A stretch of 42,207 nt of DNA from Bacteroidales bacterium (GCA_022777585.1 JALFFZ010000069.1:1-42207); one strand, 5' to 3'. Counted from the stretch's first letter, positions 31,240-40,188 are shown. The notes: generated by a model not told the origin, from the letters alone. Program-made: numbers and translations.

Positions 31240-31992
31240 ATGATAAGAGTGAAGGATGTCAGGAAGAGTTTCGGGGAGAAAACGGTCCTGAAAGATATAA
31301 ATATGGATTTCGAGCCGGGGAAATGCAATATGCTCATCGGGGCGAGCGGTTCCGGCAAGACGGTATTGATGAACATCATTTCCGGCCTGGTCGAGCCTGA
31401 TTCCGGCGAGGTATGGTACGGTGACAGGGAGATGACAGGAATGACCCGGGAGGAGAAGAAGATGCTTCACCAGAAGATCGGAATGCTTTTCCAGGGCAGC
31501 GCCCTTTTCGATTTCCGCACCGTCCTGGGCAACGTTATGTTCCCGATGGACTTCCTTACCGACTGGAGCAAGGCCGAGAAGGAGGAGCGCGCCAGATATC
31601 TTCTGGACAAGGTCAATGTCAAGGACAGCGAGGACAAATATCCTGACGAACTCTCCGGCGGAATGCAAAAAAGGGTCGGAATCGCAAGAGCCATAGCCCT
31701 GAATCCGACCTTTCTGTTCTGTGATGAGCCCAATTCCGGACTTGATCCGGAAACGGCCATTGTAATCGACCATCTTATCAGTTCGCTTACCAAGGAGCTG
31801 GGCATTACCACGATAATGAATACCCACGACCTGAACTCGATTATGGAAATAGGGGACAATATCGGCTTCCTCTACAGGGGGGAAATCATCTGGCAGGGCG
31901 ACCGCCATTCAATCCTCTCAGCCGAATGTCCTCAGCTCCGCGAGTTCCTGTGTTCCAACACCCTGGCCAGGAACATCATCGAGAAACGCTGA
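31240..31992 (+). CDS. mlaF: MlaF-family ABC lipid transporter ATPase
   Basis: 250 residues. Walker A GASGSGKTVLMN, Q-loop LFQGSALFDF, signature ELSGGMQKRVGIARAIA, Walker B FLFCDEPNSGLDP and H-loop MNTHDLNS. The long form VGDRE...GMLFQGSALFDFRTVLGNV is typical of MlaF/Ttg2A rather than other ABC ATPases. It energises the MlaE permease at 29946. The preceding gap carries a palindromic repeat. It is convergent with pheS, with only five bases between stop codons. Confidence 0.93.
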   Translation: MIRVKDVRKSFGEKTVLKDINMDFEPGKCNMLIGASGSGKTVLMNIISGLVEPDSGEVWYGDREMTGMTREEKKMLHQKIGMLFQGSALFDFRTVLGNVMFPMDFLTDWSKAEKEERARYLLDKVNVKDSEDKYPDELSGGMQKRVGIARAIALNPTFLFCDEPNSGLDPETAIVIDHLISSLTKELGITTIMNTHDLNSIMEIGDNIGFLYRGEIIWQGDRHSILSAECPQLREFLCSNTLARNIIEKR

Positions 31993-31997
31993 GCAAT

Positions 31998-33032
31998 CTA
32001 TACTTCCACGCAGGAGGAGAACTCCCTGAGGAAGCGCATGTCATTCTCGAAATAGTGACGCAGGTCATTGACCTGCCACTTCAGCATTGCAATACGCTCA
32101 ATACCCATTCCGAATGCGAATCCGGAGTATTTCTTGCTGTCAATGCCGGAGGCTTCAAGCACATTCGGATCCACCATTCCGCATCCGAGAATCTCCAGCC
32201 AGCCGGTTCCCTTGCAGATGTTGCAACCCTTGCCGTGGCAGATGTTGCAGCTGACGTCCACCTCGGCGGACGGCTCGGTGAACGGGAAGTATGATGGTCT
32301 CATACGGATCTGTGTATCAGGTCCGAACATCTCGCGTGCGAAGAGCAGGATAGCCTGTTTCAAATCGGCGAAGGTGACATTCTCGTCAATGTAGAGACCC
32401 TCCACCTGATGGAAAATGCAGTGTGCGCGGGCTGAGATGGCCTCGTTCCTGAATACTCGTCCTGGGCAGATTACACGAATCGGTAACTGCATCTTCTCCA
32501 TTGCCCTGACCTGTACGCTGGAAGTATGGGTGCGGAGCAGGAGAGGGTTAGGATGGCCTGCAGAGACGAAGAATGTGTCCTGCATATCCCTGGCAGGATG
32601 GTTCGGAGGGAAGTTCAGCGCCTCGAAAACGTGGTAGTCGTCCTCGATCTCCGGACCCTCGGCAACGTCGTAGCCGAACTTGCGGAAAATGCTGACAATC
32701 TGCTGTCTGGCGATTGATACAGGATGCCTTGAGCCAAGGTCCCTGATGTCTCCCGGCAAGGTCGCATCGAATGAATCGTCCGCTGTCTGGCCGGCCGCCT
32801 GGGCATTGGCCTTGAGCTCCTCGATCTTGGCCGTGGCCTCCTTCTTCAGGACATTCAATTTCTGACCGAATTCCCTCTTGAGCTCCGGCGCAATGGTACG
32901 GAACTCATCGAAAAGCTTGGTTATCTCGCCTTTCTTGCCAAGAAGACGCACCCTTGCGTCCTCGATATCCTTCTCCGTCTTGCAGGTGAGATTCTTCACC
33001 TCAGCAAGCAACTGTTCAATCTGCTCTTTCAT
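31998..33032 (-). CDS. pheS: Phenylalanine-tRNA ligase alpha subunit
   Basis: 344 residues from the ATG at 33032; a TTG six bases earlier is not needed. The N-terminal coiled coil (MKEQIEQLLAEVKNLTCKTEKDIEDARVRLLG) is followed by the class II synthetase core: DTFFV, motif 2 FRNEAISARAHCIFHQVEGLYID, and motif 3 GFAFGMGIERIAMLKW. A cysteine-rich stretch, CNICHGKGCNICKGTGWLEILGCG, inserted before motif 3 could bind zinc; similar inserts occur in other Bacteroidetes PheS proteins. Joins with PheT (not in the window) to charge tRNA-Phe. Confidence 0.97.
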   Translation of the reverse strand: MKEQIEQLLAEVKNLTCKTEKDIEDARVRLLGKKGEITKLFDEFRTIAPELKREFGQKLNVLKKEATAKIEELKANAQAAGQTADDSFDATLPGDIRDLGSRHPVSIARQQIVSIFRKFGYDVAEGPEIEDDYHVFEALNFPPNHPARDMQDTFFVSAGHPNPLLLRTHTSSVQVRAMEKMQLPIRVICPGRVFRNEAISARAHCIFHQVEGLYIDENVTFADLKQAILLFAREMFGPDTQIRMRPSYFPFTEPSAEVDVSCNICHGKGCNICKGTGWLEILGCGMVDPNVLEASGIDSKKYSGFAFGMGIERIAMLKWQVNDLRHYFENDMRFLREFSSCVEV

Positions 33033-33055
33033 TGTCAAAAATCATTTGAAGAATG

Positions 33056-33063
33056 CAAATGTA
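33056..33063 (-). promoter_or_regulatory. -7 promoter element TACATTTG for pheS
   Basis: An exact TAnnTTTG on the minus strand, 24 bases before the ATG at 33032. Confidence 0.65.
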
Positions 33064-33085
33064 ATGATTTTTCAGCAATCATTCA

Positions 33086-33553
33086 TCATTTGCCCGCAGG
33101 CTTTTTCTTCCCTGCTGCTGCGTCGTGGCCCATTTCGGTCGCTTTCTCCACCTTTGCCTTGCGTTTCTCTCTGGCTTTCTGGCTCTTGGCGGCCCCGCTC
33201 TTGAGGTAGGCGGCCCATTGCTCGTCGGTGAAAATCCGACGATAGGTATTGTCAATCTGCTGCATCCACTTGTCGCGGGTGGCATTGTACATATCGTAGT
33301 TCTCCACCCTTGATTTCTGGAGTTTCATCACTTCCTCCTTCCAGGCGGCATAGTCGTGCTGGAGGGTCGAATCCACGTAGAAAACCTGCCCCGGGTCAAG
33401 ATTCAGAAGATCGGCGAGGCGGTCAGCCTCCTTGGCCGCCATCTCTTCCGGTGTAGGCTCTTTCTGCTGCTCCTGGGCGTAGGAGAATGCCGGTATGAGC
33501 AATAAAATTGACAATACTGCCGAAAAGGTCAGTCTCTTAGCGAAAAAATTCAT
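33086..33553 (-). CDS. Small exported helical protein of unknown function
   Basis: 155 residues. Signal peptide MNFFAKRLTFSAVLSILLLIPAFSYA, then an almost wholly alpha-helical, highly charged part: PEEMAAKEADRLADLLNLDPGQVFYVDSTLQHDYAAWKEEVMKL, followed by a Lys/Arg/Ala-rich tail (KAREKRKAKVEKATEMG, GKKKPAGK). The segment LADLLNLDPGQVFYVDSTL and the later FTDEQWAAYL resemble the LTxxQ repeat style of Spy/CpxP-like periplasmic proteins, but the match is loose. It lies upstream of pheS with its own promoter and is divergent from the dipeptidase gene. Function not recognised. Confidence 0.8.
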   Translation of the reverse strand: MNFFAKRLTFSAVLSILLLIPAFSYAQEQQKEPTPEEMAAKEADRLADLLNLDPGQVFYVDSTLQHDYAAWKEEVMKLQKSRVENYDMYNATRDKWMQQIDNTYRRIFTDEQWAAYLKSGAAKSQKAREKRKAKVEKATEMGHDAAAGKKKPAGK

Positions 33554-33560
33554 AGATTTG
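33553..33560 (+). promoter_or_regulatory. -7 promoter element TAGATTTG for the dipeptidase gene
   Basis: An exact TAnnTTTG on the plus strand, overlapping the start codon of the divergent small gene. Predicted transcription start about 35-40 bases before the ATG at 33605. Confidence 0.55.
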
Positions 33561-33573
33561 TAATCGTTTTGAG

Positions 33574-33581
33574 CAAATTTA
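33574..33581 (-). promoter_or_regulatory. -7 promoter element TAAATTTG for the small exported protein
   Basis: An exact TAnnTTTG on the minus strand, 21 bases before the ATG at 33553. It faces the plus-strand element at 33553-33560, so the two transcripts overlap at their 5' ends. Confidence 0.55.
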
Positions 33582-33604
33582 ACAAATAATAATTTAACTG
33601 CAAC

Positions 33605-35392
33605 ATGAAATATGGAACAATCCTGGCCGCCGCAATGGCCGCCTCGCTTCTTTTCGCCGCAGGTAACAGGTCCGAGGCCTGCACCAATGTCATCGTGACG
33701 CGTGGGGCAAGCGCCGACGGCTCCTGCCTCGTTTCGTATGCCGCTGATTCACATTGGCTTTACGGAGAATTGTACTTCAAGCCTCAGGCTGACTGGGCGG
33801 ACGGGAGCAAGCTCAAGGTATATGACTGGGATTCCGGCAAGTATCTCGGTGAGATTGAGCAGGCTCCGCATACCTACAAGACTGTGGGCAATATGAACGA
33901 GCATCAGCTCATCATTGCCGAGACCACATTCGGAGGAAGGCATGGACTGAACAATCCGGACGCCATTATGGACTACGGTTCGCTTATCTACATCACCCTC
34001 CAGCGGGCCAGGACCGCAAGGGAGGCCATCAGGCTGATGGACGAACTTACCCAGGAATACGGCTATTTCTCTGAGGGAGAGTCATTCTCCATTGCAGACA
34101 AGGAGGAGGCCTGGATAATGGAAATGGTGGGAAAGGGCGCCGAGAAAGGCTCCGTATGGGTGGCCCGCCGCATTCCGGATGGATATGTCAGCGGCCATGC
34201 CAACCAGTCCCGCATCACGACGTTCCCTCTTGACGATCCTGACAACTGTCTCTATTCCAAGGATGTAATCAGCTTTGCAAGGAAGATGGGCTGGTTCGAC
34301 GGCAAGGATGAGGAATTCAGTTTCAGGGATGCTTACTGTCCTCTCGATTTTGGCGGACTCAGGGGCTGCGAGGCCAGGGTCTGGAGCGCTTTCAACATTC
34401 TCGGCAAGGGCAAGTTCGTATATGAGGATGGCGGCAGCCTCGTGGAGAAAGACTCCTATGACTATGTGGACTATGCAATGGGCCACAATCCGGCCAACAA
34501 TATGCCTCTCTGGATAAAGCCTGCAGCCAAGGTCAGTGTCAAGGATGTAGCCGATGTGATGAGAGACCATTACGAGGGTACTCCGATGGATATGACACAG
34601 GATATCGGTGCCGGCGGAAACGCCCTTCCTTACAGATGGCGACCTATGGGATTCACCCACGACGGCAAGGAATACACCAATGAGAGGGCCATCGCTACCC
34701 AGCAGACAGCTTTCTGGTTCGTGGGCCAGTCTCGCGGGAACTATCCTGACGTGCTTGGAGGAATCATCTGGTTCGGTACCGACGATGCTGCAACTTCCTA
34801 TGTGACACCGATTTACACCAATTCGGAGATTGTTCCGGAATGTTTCCGCGTGGGCAATGGCGATATGCTCACCTACTCTTCGACGTCTTCATTCTGGCTC
34901 AACAACAGGGTGGCAAATGCCTGCTACAAGATGTACAATTACATGGCTCCTTTCGTAAGGGAGCATATTGACAGATTCGAGAACAGCCAGATTTCCGAGG
35001 GCGTTCCTCAGACCGATGCGAAGGCATTGGAACTCTACAATGATATCGCCGAGAAGGAGATGAAGAAGCAGTCAAAGAAGAATCCGGACTATGACCCGAT
35101 GACTGATACCGGTGACGCCTTCCTCCAGGTGAAGCAATATCTCACCTCATACTCTGTCAGCACGGCGGATGCCATTTTCAGTGCGTGGAAGAAGATGGAG
35201 GAGACCCTGCTCGTCAAGTTCATCGACGGCAATGTCAAAGCTCAGAACGAAGATGGCACATTTGTACACAGCCCTGAGTCAGAGCACATTCCGGACGGGT
35301 TGACCCAGCCTGGCTACACCGATTACTGGAAAGAGGCTGTGGCTCATTTCCACGGTGAGACCGTGAGAACTGTCCCTGTTGAAAACAAATAA
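33605..35392 (+). CDS. C69 family dipeptidase, exported
   Basis: 595 residues. A signal peptide (MKYGTILAAAMAASLLFAAG) precedes EACTNVIVTRGASADGS; Cys26 is the expected N-terminal nucleophile exposed after processing in this Ntn-hydrolase family. Further family segments are YTYK-like HTYKTVGNMNEHQLIIAETTFGG, RAREAI-like ARTAREAIRLMDELTQEYGY, EEAWIMEMVGKG, and GHANQSRITTF. Peptidase family C69 includes Lactobacillus dipeptidase A, which cleaves a broad range of dipeptides. Here it is exported, suggesting use of external peptides. Its stop overlaps the next start by one base, coupling it to the transporter. Confidence 0.93.
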   Translation: MKYGTILAAAMAASLLFAAGNRSEACTNVIVTRGASADGSCLVSYAADSHWLYGELYFKPQADWADGSKLKVYDWDSGKYLGEIEQAPHTYKTVGNMNEHQLIIAETTFGGRHGLNNPDAIMDYGSLIYITLQRARTAREAIRLMDELTQEYGYFSEGESFSIADKEEAWIMEMVGKGAEKGSVWVARRIPDGYVSGHANQSRITTFPLDDPDNCLYSKDVISFARKMGWFDGKDEEFSFRDAYCPLDFGGLRGCEARVWSAFNILGKGKFVYEDGGSLVEKDSYDYVDYAMGHNPANNMPLWIKPAAKVSVKDVADVMRDHYEGTPMDMTQDIGAGGNALPYRWRPMGFTHDGKEYTNERAIATQQTAFWFVGQSRGNYPDVLGGIIWFGTDDAATSYVTPIYTNSEIVPECFRVGNGDMLTYSSTSSFWLNNRVANACYKMYNYMAPFVREHIDRFENSQISEGVPQTDAKALELYNDIAEKEMKKQSKKNPDYDPMTDTGDAFLQVKQYLTSYSVSTADAIFSAWKKMEETLLVKFIDGNVKAQNEDGTFVHSPESEHIPDGLTQPGYTDYWKEAVAHFHGETVRTVPVENK

Positions 35393-37086
35393 TGATGAAC
35401 TGGCTGTCCGAAATATTTTCTGAACACAGTTTCATTCAGGCAATACTGGTCCTGTCGCTCATCTGCGCGGCAGGACTTGCCTGTAATAAGCTGAAATTCA
35501 AGGGCGTATCCCTCGGGGTTACTTTCGTGTTCTTCGCCGGCATCCTGGCAGGCCATCTCGGCCTCAGCATTGATCCGCAGATGCTTCTGCTCGCCCAGAA
35601 TTTCGGCCTCATTCTCTTTGTCTATTCGCTTGGACTTCAGGTGGGTCCGAGTTTCTTCCCTTCTCTGAAGAAGGGAGGGATGAAGCTGAACCTTCTGGCT
35701 TTTGCAGTAATTGCGGCGGGCCTGTTGACGATGTTCGCCTTCGTCTGGCTCGGAAATATGCCACTTCACCTGTCAATGGGTCTGTTCTCGGGTGCCGTCA
35801 CCAACACTCCTATGCTCGGCGCCGCCCAGCAGTCTCTCCTTCAGGCTGACCCTTCCGCATTGGCCGAATCCAACGGAATGGCTGTGGCCTGCGCTGTGGG
35901 CTATCCATTCGGTGTCATTGGCGTAATACTCTGTGTGATAATACTTAAAGTGTTATTCGGACACCGCGGGAACAATGCTGTTCAGCACGATAGCCAGACT
36001 TTTGTGACAGAGTTCAGGGTCAGCAACCCTTCCATTTTCGGCAAGACCATCAAGGAAATAATGAATGCCGTTCCGCTGCGCCTGGTCGTGTCCAGGGTCT
36101 GGAAATTCAGCCGCGGGGCGGACGAGAATGACGGACGGCAGGGCAAGGTCATCATTCCGGACGGGGATACGTTGCTCGAGGAGGGTGAGCACGTGCTGGT
36201 CCTCTCCAAGGAGAAGGATGTGGATGCCGTGGAGATGATTTTCGGCCAGAAGGTGAACAAGGACTGGAACAGCCGGAACATTGACTGGAACTCCATTGAC
36301 GGGGTTCTGGTGTCCCGCCACGTGCTGGTGACAAGGCCTGACAGGAACGGGGTAAAGCTCGGAGACCTCCATCTCAGGAATCTCTACGGAGTCAATATCA
36401 CAAGGGTCAACAGGGCCGGTATCGACATTCTTCCGTCATCCGGACTGCATCTTCAGCTGGGTGACAAACTCACTGTCGTAGGCCGAGAAAACGCTATTGA
36501 AAGAATGGCGGAAGTGCTTGGGAATCAGGAGAAGGAGCTTCGTACTCCAAACCTTTTCTCGCTGTTCATCGGCATTGTCCTGGGCCTTCTTCTCGGAAGT
36601 ATCCCGATCATGATTCCGGGCATGAGCTCACCAATAAAGCTGGGCATCGCCGGAGGTCCAATCATAGTGGGCATCCTTATGGGTGCATTCGGTCCGCGGA
36701 TTCATCTGACGACCTATACTACACATAGTGCCAGTCTGATGCTCAGGCAGTTAGGCATCACGGTCTATCTGGCAGGCCTGGGATTGAGCGCCGGTCCGGA
36801 TTTCTTCAGCATGGTTTTCCGTCCCGAGGGGCTGCTCTGGATAGGAGCGAGCCTGGTGATGGCGATACTTCCTGTCCTGCTGGTAGGCTACATAGCCTCC
36901 CGCTTCCTCGGCACGGACTATTCCTCCAATGTGGGCATGCTCTGCGGCTCAATGGCCAATCCGATTGCCCTTGAGTATGCCCTGAGCACCGTTGACGACG
37001 ACAAGCCGTCCGTAGCCTACGCCACGGTCTATCCGGTCTGCATGTTCCTCCGGGTCATCTCCGCGCAGATTATCATGCTGCTGTAG
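35392..37086 (+). CDS. YidE/AspT-type putative transporter with TrkA-C domains
   Basis: 564 residues. Two sets of about five or six membrane helices (about 15-190 and 385-560) flank a soluble middle with two TrkA_C/RCK_C-like parts (about 200-380; VIIPDGDTLLEEGEHVLVLSKEKDVD and SGLHLQLGDKLTVVGREN). The paired repeats SMGLFSGAVTNTPMLGAAQ and SSNVGMLCGSMANPIALEYAL are typical of the AspT/YidE (AAEX) family, of which AspT is an aspartate-alanine exchanger. Coupled by a one-base overlap to the exported dipeptidase, so amino-acid or dipeptide transport is a reasonable inference. Substrate unproven. Confidence 0.9.
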   Translation: MMNWLSEIFSEHSFIQAILVLSLICAAGLACNKLKFKGVSLGVTFVFFAGILAGHLGLSIDPQMLLLAQNFGLILFVYSLGLQVGPSFFPSLKKGGMKLNLLAFAVIAAGLLTMFAFVWLGNMPLHLSMGLFSGAVTNTPMLGAAQQSLLQADPSALAESNGMAVACAVGYPFGVIGVILCVIILKVLFGHRGNNAVQHDSQTFVTEFRVSNPSIFGKTIKEIMNAVPLRLVVSRVWKFSRGADENDGRQGKVIIPDGDTLLEEGEHVLVLSKEKDVDAVEMIFGQKVNKDWNSRNIDWNSIDGVLVSRHVLVTRPDRNGVKLGDLHLRNLYGVNITRVNRAGIDILPSSGLHLQLGDKLTVVGRENAIERMAEVLGNQEKELRTPNLFSLFIGIVLGLLLGSIPIMIPGMSSPIKLGIAGGPIIVGILMGAFGPRIHLTTYTTHSASLMLRQLGITVYLAGLGLSAGPDFFSMVFRPEGLLWIGASLVMAILPVLLVGYIASRFLGTDYSSNVGMLCGSMANPIALEYALSTVDDDKPSVAYATVYPVCMFLRVISAQIIMLL

Positions 37087-37159
37087 GATTCAGGAACTTC
37101 TACACCTCTTCCATCCTGTACAGCATCATCGCTGCTTCAATGTGAACCTCACAACAACC

Positions 37160-38434
37160 CTAAACGCCCTCCAGCGCCTGGCTGAGATCGGCGATGATGT
37201 CCTCGACATTCTCAATGCCGACGGAAAGACGCATCAGGTCAGGGGCCACGCCGGCCTCCTTGAGCTGCTGGTCTGAAAGCTGGCGGTGGGTGTGGCTGGC
37301 AGGGTGGAGAATGCAGGTGCGGGCATCGGCAACGTGGGTCACTATGGCCACGAACTTCAGGCTGTCCATAAACTTCACCGCATCCTCGCGGCTGCCCTTC
37401 AGGCCGAATGCAAGTACGCCGCAGGAACCGTTCGGAAGATATTTCCGGGCGAGGTCATGGTATGGGTCGTCCTCCAGGCCGCAATAATGAACCCAGGCTA
37501 CCTTGTCATTGGCTTTCAGCCACTTTGCGACCGTCATGGCATTCTCGCAATGGCGAGGCATCCTCAGGTGCAGGGTCTCAAGGCCGAGATTGAGGAGGAA
37601 GCAGTTCATCGGGCCTGGTATTGAACCGAGGTCTCTCATCAGCTGGGTTGTTATCTTCGTGATGTAGGCCTTTCTCCCGAATGACTCGGTATAGGTGATG
37701 CCGTGGTAGCTCTCGTCCGGAGTGCAGAGCCCCGGGAACTTCCCGGCATTCGCGTTCCAGTCGAAATTGCCGCTGTCAATTACGGCTCCGCCCACCTGGG
37801 TGGCGTGGCCGTCCATATACTTGGTCGTGGAATGGGTTACAATGTCGGCACCCCACTCGAATGGCCTGCAGTTGATCGGAGTGGCGAAAGTATTGTCCAC
37901 AATAAGCGGCACACCGTGCCTGTGGGCTATTCCGGCGAACCTTTCAATGTCGAATACCTCGCCTCCCGGATTGGAGATGGTCTCGCCGAAGAGACATTTT
38001 GTATTCGGCCTGAAAGCCGCCTCGATTTCCTCATCGCTGCTGTTCTGGTTGATGAATGTGCAGCTGATGCCCATCTTCTCCAATGTTACCCCGAAAAGGT
38101 TGAAGGTGCCTCCGTAGATGGCGTTTGCGGCAATGATGTGGTCACCTGCGGAGCAGATGTTCATCACCGCGAAGAAATTGGCGGCCTGGCCTGAGGATGT
38201 CAGGACGCAGCCCACTCCGCCCTCAAGTTCATTAATTTTGGCGGCCACGGCATCATTGGTAGGATTGGCAAGTCTGGTATAGAAGTAGCCTTCCTTCTTC
38301 AGGTCGAAGAGGTCGGCCATTTCTTCGGTAGAGGAGTATTTGAATGTTGTGCTCTGGTAAATCGGGAGGACGCGCGGCTCACCGTTGCCCGGCTGCCATC
38401 CGCCCTGCACGCAAATCGTCTCAAGATGTTTCAT
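37160..38434 (-). CDS. metY: O-acetylhomoserine sulfhydrylase (MetY-type)
   Basis: 424 residues from the ATG at 38434; a TTG at 38449 lies inside menA. A PLP-dependent Cys/Met metabolism enzyme: YTRLANPTNDAVAAKINELEGG, LTSSGQAANFFAV, NAIYGGTFNLF, ETISNPGGEVFDIE, IVDNTFATP, and the PLP lysine Lys205 in VTHSTTKYMDGHATQVGG. The length (about 425) and the C-terminal ASHTHRQLSDQQLKEAGVAPDLMRLSVGIE favour O-acetylhomoserine aminocarboxypropyltransferase over the shorter cystathionine enzymes. It makes homocysteine (or cysteine) from an acetylated amino acid and sulfide. It starts four bases after menA ends. Confidence 0.94.
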   Translation of the reverse strand: MKHLETICVQGGWQPGNGEPRVLPIYQSTTFKYSSTEEMADLFDLKKEGYFYTRLANPTNDAVAAKINELEGGVGCVLTSSGQAANFFAVMNICSAGDHIIAANAIYGGTFNLFGVTLEKMGISCTFINQNSSDEEIEAAFRPNTKCLFGETISNPGGEVFDIERFAGIAHRHGVPLIVDNTFATPINCRPFEWGADIVTHSTTKYMDGHATQVGGAVIDSGNFDWNANAGKFPGLCTPDESYHGITYTESFGRKAYITKITTQLMRDLGSIPGPMNCFLLNLGLETLHLRMPRHCENAMTVAKWLKANDKVAWVHYCGLEDDPYHDLARKYLPNGSCGVLAFGLKGSREDAVKFMDSLKFVAIVTHVADARTCILHPASHTHRQLSDQQLKEAGVAPDLMRLSVGIENVEDIIADLSQALEGV

Positions 38435-38438
38435 TGTA

Positions 38439-39356
38439 TTATAATTCAATTAGATACATAATATAGCCCCCGCCCATGAGCAGAGCCAGGGCGAAGGTGG
38501 AAAGAACCAGAAGAGGCAGCATCGGGTCCAGATCCCTGCCGCTTTTCTTCCAGACCCCGACTATGTGGAGGACGAAAAGAGGAAGGGTGATGAAGAATGC
38601 ATAATGCCACGGGTCCTGGAACCGCAGCAGGTTATAGGCCAGAAGGCATACCCAGCCGGTTGCAATAAGTGCAGTCTGATAGATTTTCGCATTTCTCTCG
38701 CCGATCCGGAGGGGCGTCGTGATTCTCAGGCCTTCGTCCGATTTCATATCGCGTATATTGTTGACATTCAGTACTGCGACGCTGAAACAACCGATTGCTG
38801 TGGCGGGCAGGATCATGATCCAGCCCGGAATCTCCCTCGCGGCCACGAAATAGGCGCCGAGCACTGAGACAATGCCGAAGAAGGTGAAAACCGAGATATC
38901 CCCCAGTCCCCTGTATCCGTAGGGATTCCTTCCAAGTGTGTATTTGATTGCTCCTCCCATAGCGGCCGCTCCCAGCATCATCAGGCATATGGATTCCAAT
39001 GAGAATAGAGTCCCGAAAGAACTCTTTATCATCATAAGGCCGCTTCCAATGCAGCAGAGAGCCACCACAATGATGAACCATTTCATATTCCTGACTGTCA
39101 GTCCGCCTTCTCCCATGGAATACTGGGGGCCAACCCGCTGCTCTCCATCCACCCCGCTGAGGGTGTCTCCGAGTTCATTGGAAATGTTCGAGAGAATCTG
39201 CAGGCAGACGGTAGTAAGCATTATCCAGAGTGCGGTCGAAAGGCTGATCCGGTAATCCGCGCATGCCAGCATGATGCCGAGGCACACGCCAGCCAGAGAA
39301 AGGGGCAATGTCCTCAGTCTCATTGACTTGATATATGCCGAAAACTTACTCATCAT
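38439..39356 (-). CDS. menA: 1,4-dihydroxy-2-naphthoate polyprenyltransferase
   Basis: 305 residues, about eight or nine membrane helices. It adds the prenyl chain to 1,4-dihydroxy-2-naphthoate in the membrane, just before MenG. The UbiA-family motifs are ILSNISNELGDTLSGVD (first Asp-rich motif, with Glu where Asp is usual after Asn) and VLNVNNIRDMKSDEGLRITTPLRIG (second motif). MRLRTLPLSLAGVCLG is the typical N-terminus. Two ATGs are adjacent (39356 and 39353). It overlaps the glycosyltransferase gene by 8-11 bases and precedes metY by four bases. Confidence 0.93.
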   Translation of the reverse strand: MMSKFSAYIKSMRLRTLPLSLAGVCLGIMLACADYRISLSTALWIMLTTVCLQILSNISNELGDTLSGVDGEQRVGPQYSMGEGGLTVRNMKWFIIVVALCCIGSGLMMIKSSFGTLFSLESICLMMLGAAAMGGAIKYTLGRNPYGYRGLGDISVFTFFGIVSVLGAYFVAAREIPGWIMILPATAIGCFSVAVLNVNNIRDMKSDEGLRITTPLRIGERNAKIYQTALIATGWVCLLAYNLLRFQDPWHYAFFITLPLFVLHIVGVWKKSGRDLDPMLPLLVLSTFALALLMGGGYIMYLIEL

Positions 39357-40185
39357 TGTTTCTTTTAGGAAAGAATACTTTTACTGCCACCGAAAGCCCG
39401 TGAATCAGTGCGAAGATGAAGCCCCGGCTGCGGACATCATATCGGAACTGTTCCTTCGGCGGCCGGCCTTTCGGGCTGTGGAGACTCGCAATCCTGTCAC
39501 GGAGAGGGTAATTCCTGTCCCTCCATTTAGGGATACCAGGATTCCTGTTGCATTCGCAAAGGATGCCAGGGGCAACTACACGTACAATGTTGGCCGCCGC
39601 TGCTCTCACGCCATAGTCAAAATCCCCGTAGCTGTGCTGATAATGTTCATCCAGATTGCCGAGGATGCGGTAAACGTATGCCGGAATCAGCACGAAATTG
39701 CCGTTGAATGTCCAGCAGGGTACCGGAATGGTTGGGTCAGGGCTTACAATCTTGCCGTATCTTGTCCTGCCGCCATAACTCAGCCTGCCCTTGGAATCCT
39801 CCGCAGTACCTACTATTATTGCTCTGTGTTTCAGGAAGTTGGATGTCTCCATCAAGATACTGAGGGCGTTTGGTCTCAAAAGCGTGTCATCATTGATCCA
39901 GATATAGAAATCCGGGGTCTGGAGGGCAGCCGTATCCCAGGCAAGCCTCATTCCCTGGTTCCAGAAGAGACCTCCATCGCTCCGGATGACAGCGGTCTGG
40001 GGAAACGTCTCCCTCACAGCCTCGCCGGTCCCGTCACTGCTTCCGTCATCAACCATAAATATCTGGAAATCATAGGTTCCCTCGCTCTTCATCGCGTCGA
40101 TCTGACGGTAGCAGATATCGAGGCATTCCAATGTCTTTTCTCTCCGGTTGAATACGGTGAGAAGTATGGCCACTTTCATTCCCAT
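39346..40185 (-). CDS. GT2 family glycosyltransferase
   Basis: 279 residues. VAILLTVFNRREKTLECLDIC at the N-terminus and IFMVDDGSSDGTGEAVRE form the nucleotide-sugar site; the metal-binding DxD equivalent is YIWINDDTLL. Later WTFNGNFVLIPAYVYRILGNLDE and HSYGDFDYGVRA fit the acceptor-side motifs of rhamnosyl- or galactofuranosyl-type GT2 enzymes. No membrane helix is obvious apart from a mildly hydrophobic C-terminal stretch (FIFALIHGLSVAVKVFF). It sits three bases after lepA and overlaps menA; no other polysaccharide genes are nearby. Sugar and acceptor unknown. Confidence 0.9.
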   Translation of the reverse strand: MGMKVAILLTVFNRREKTLECLDICYRQIDAMKSEGTYDFQIFMVDDGSSDGTGEAVRETFPQTAVIRSDGGLFWNQGMRLAWDTAALQTPDFYIWINDDTLLRPNALSILMETSNFLKHRAIIVGTAEDSKGRLSYGGRTRYGKIVSPDPTIPVPCWTFNGNFVLIPAYVYRILGNLDEHYQHSYGDFDYGVRAAAANIVRVVAPGILCECNRNPGIPKWRDRNYPLRDRIASLHSPKGRPPKEQFRYDVRSRGFIFALIHGLSVAVKVFFPKRNNDE

Positions 40186-40188
40186 CGT

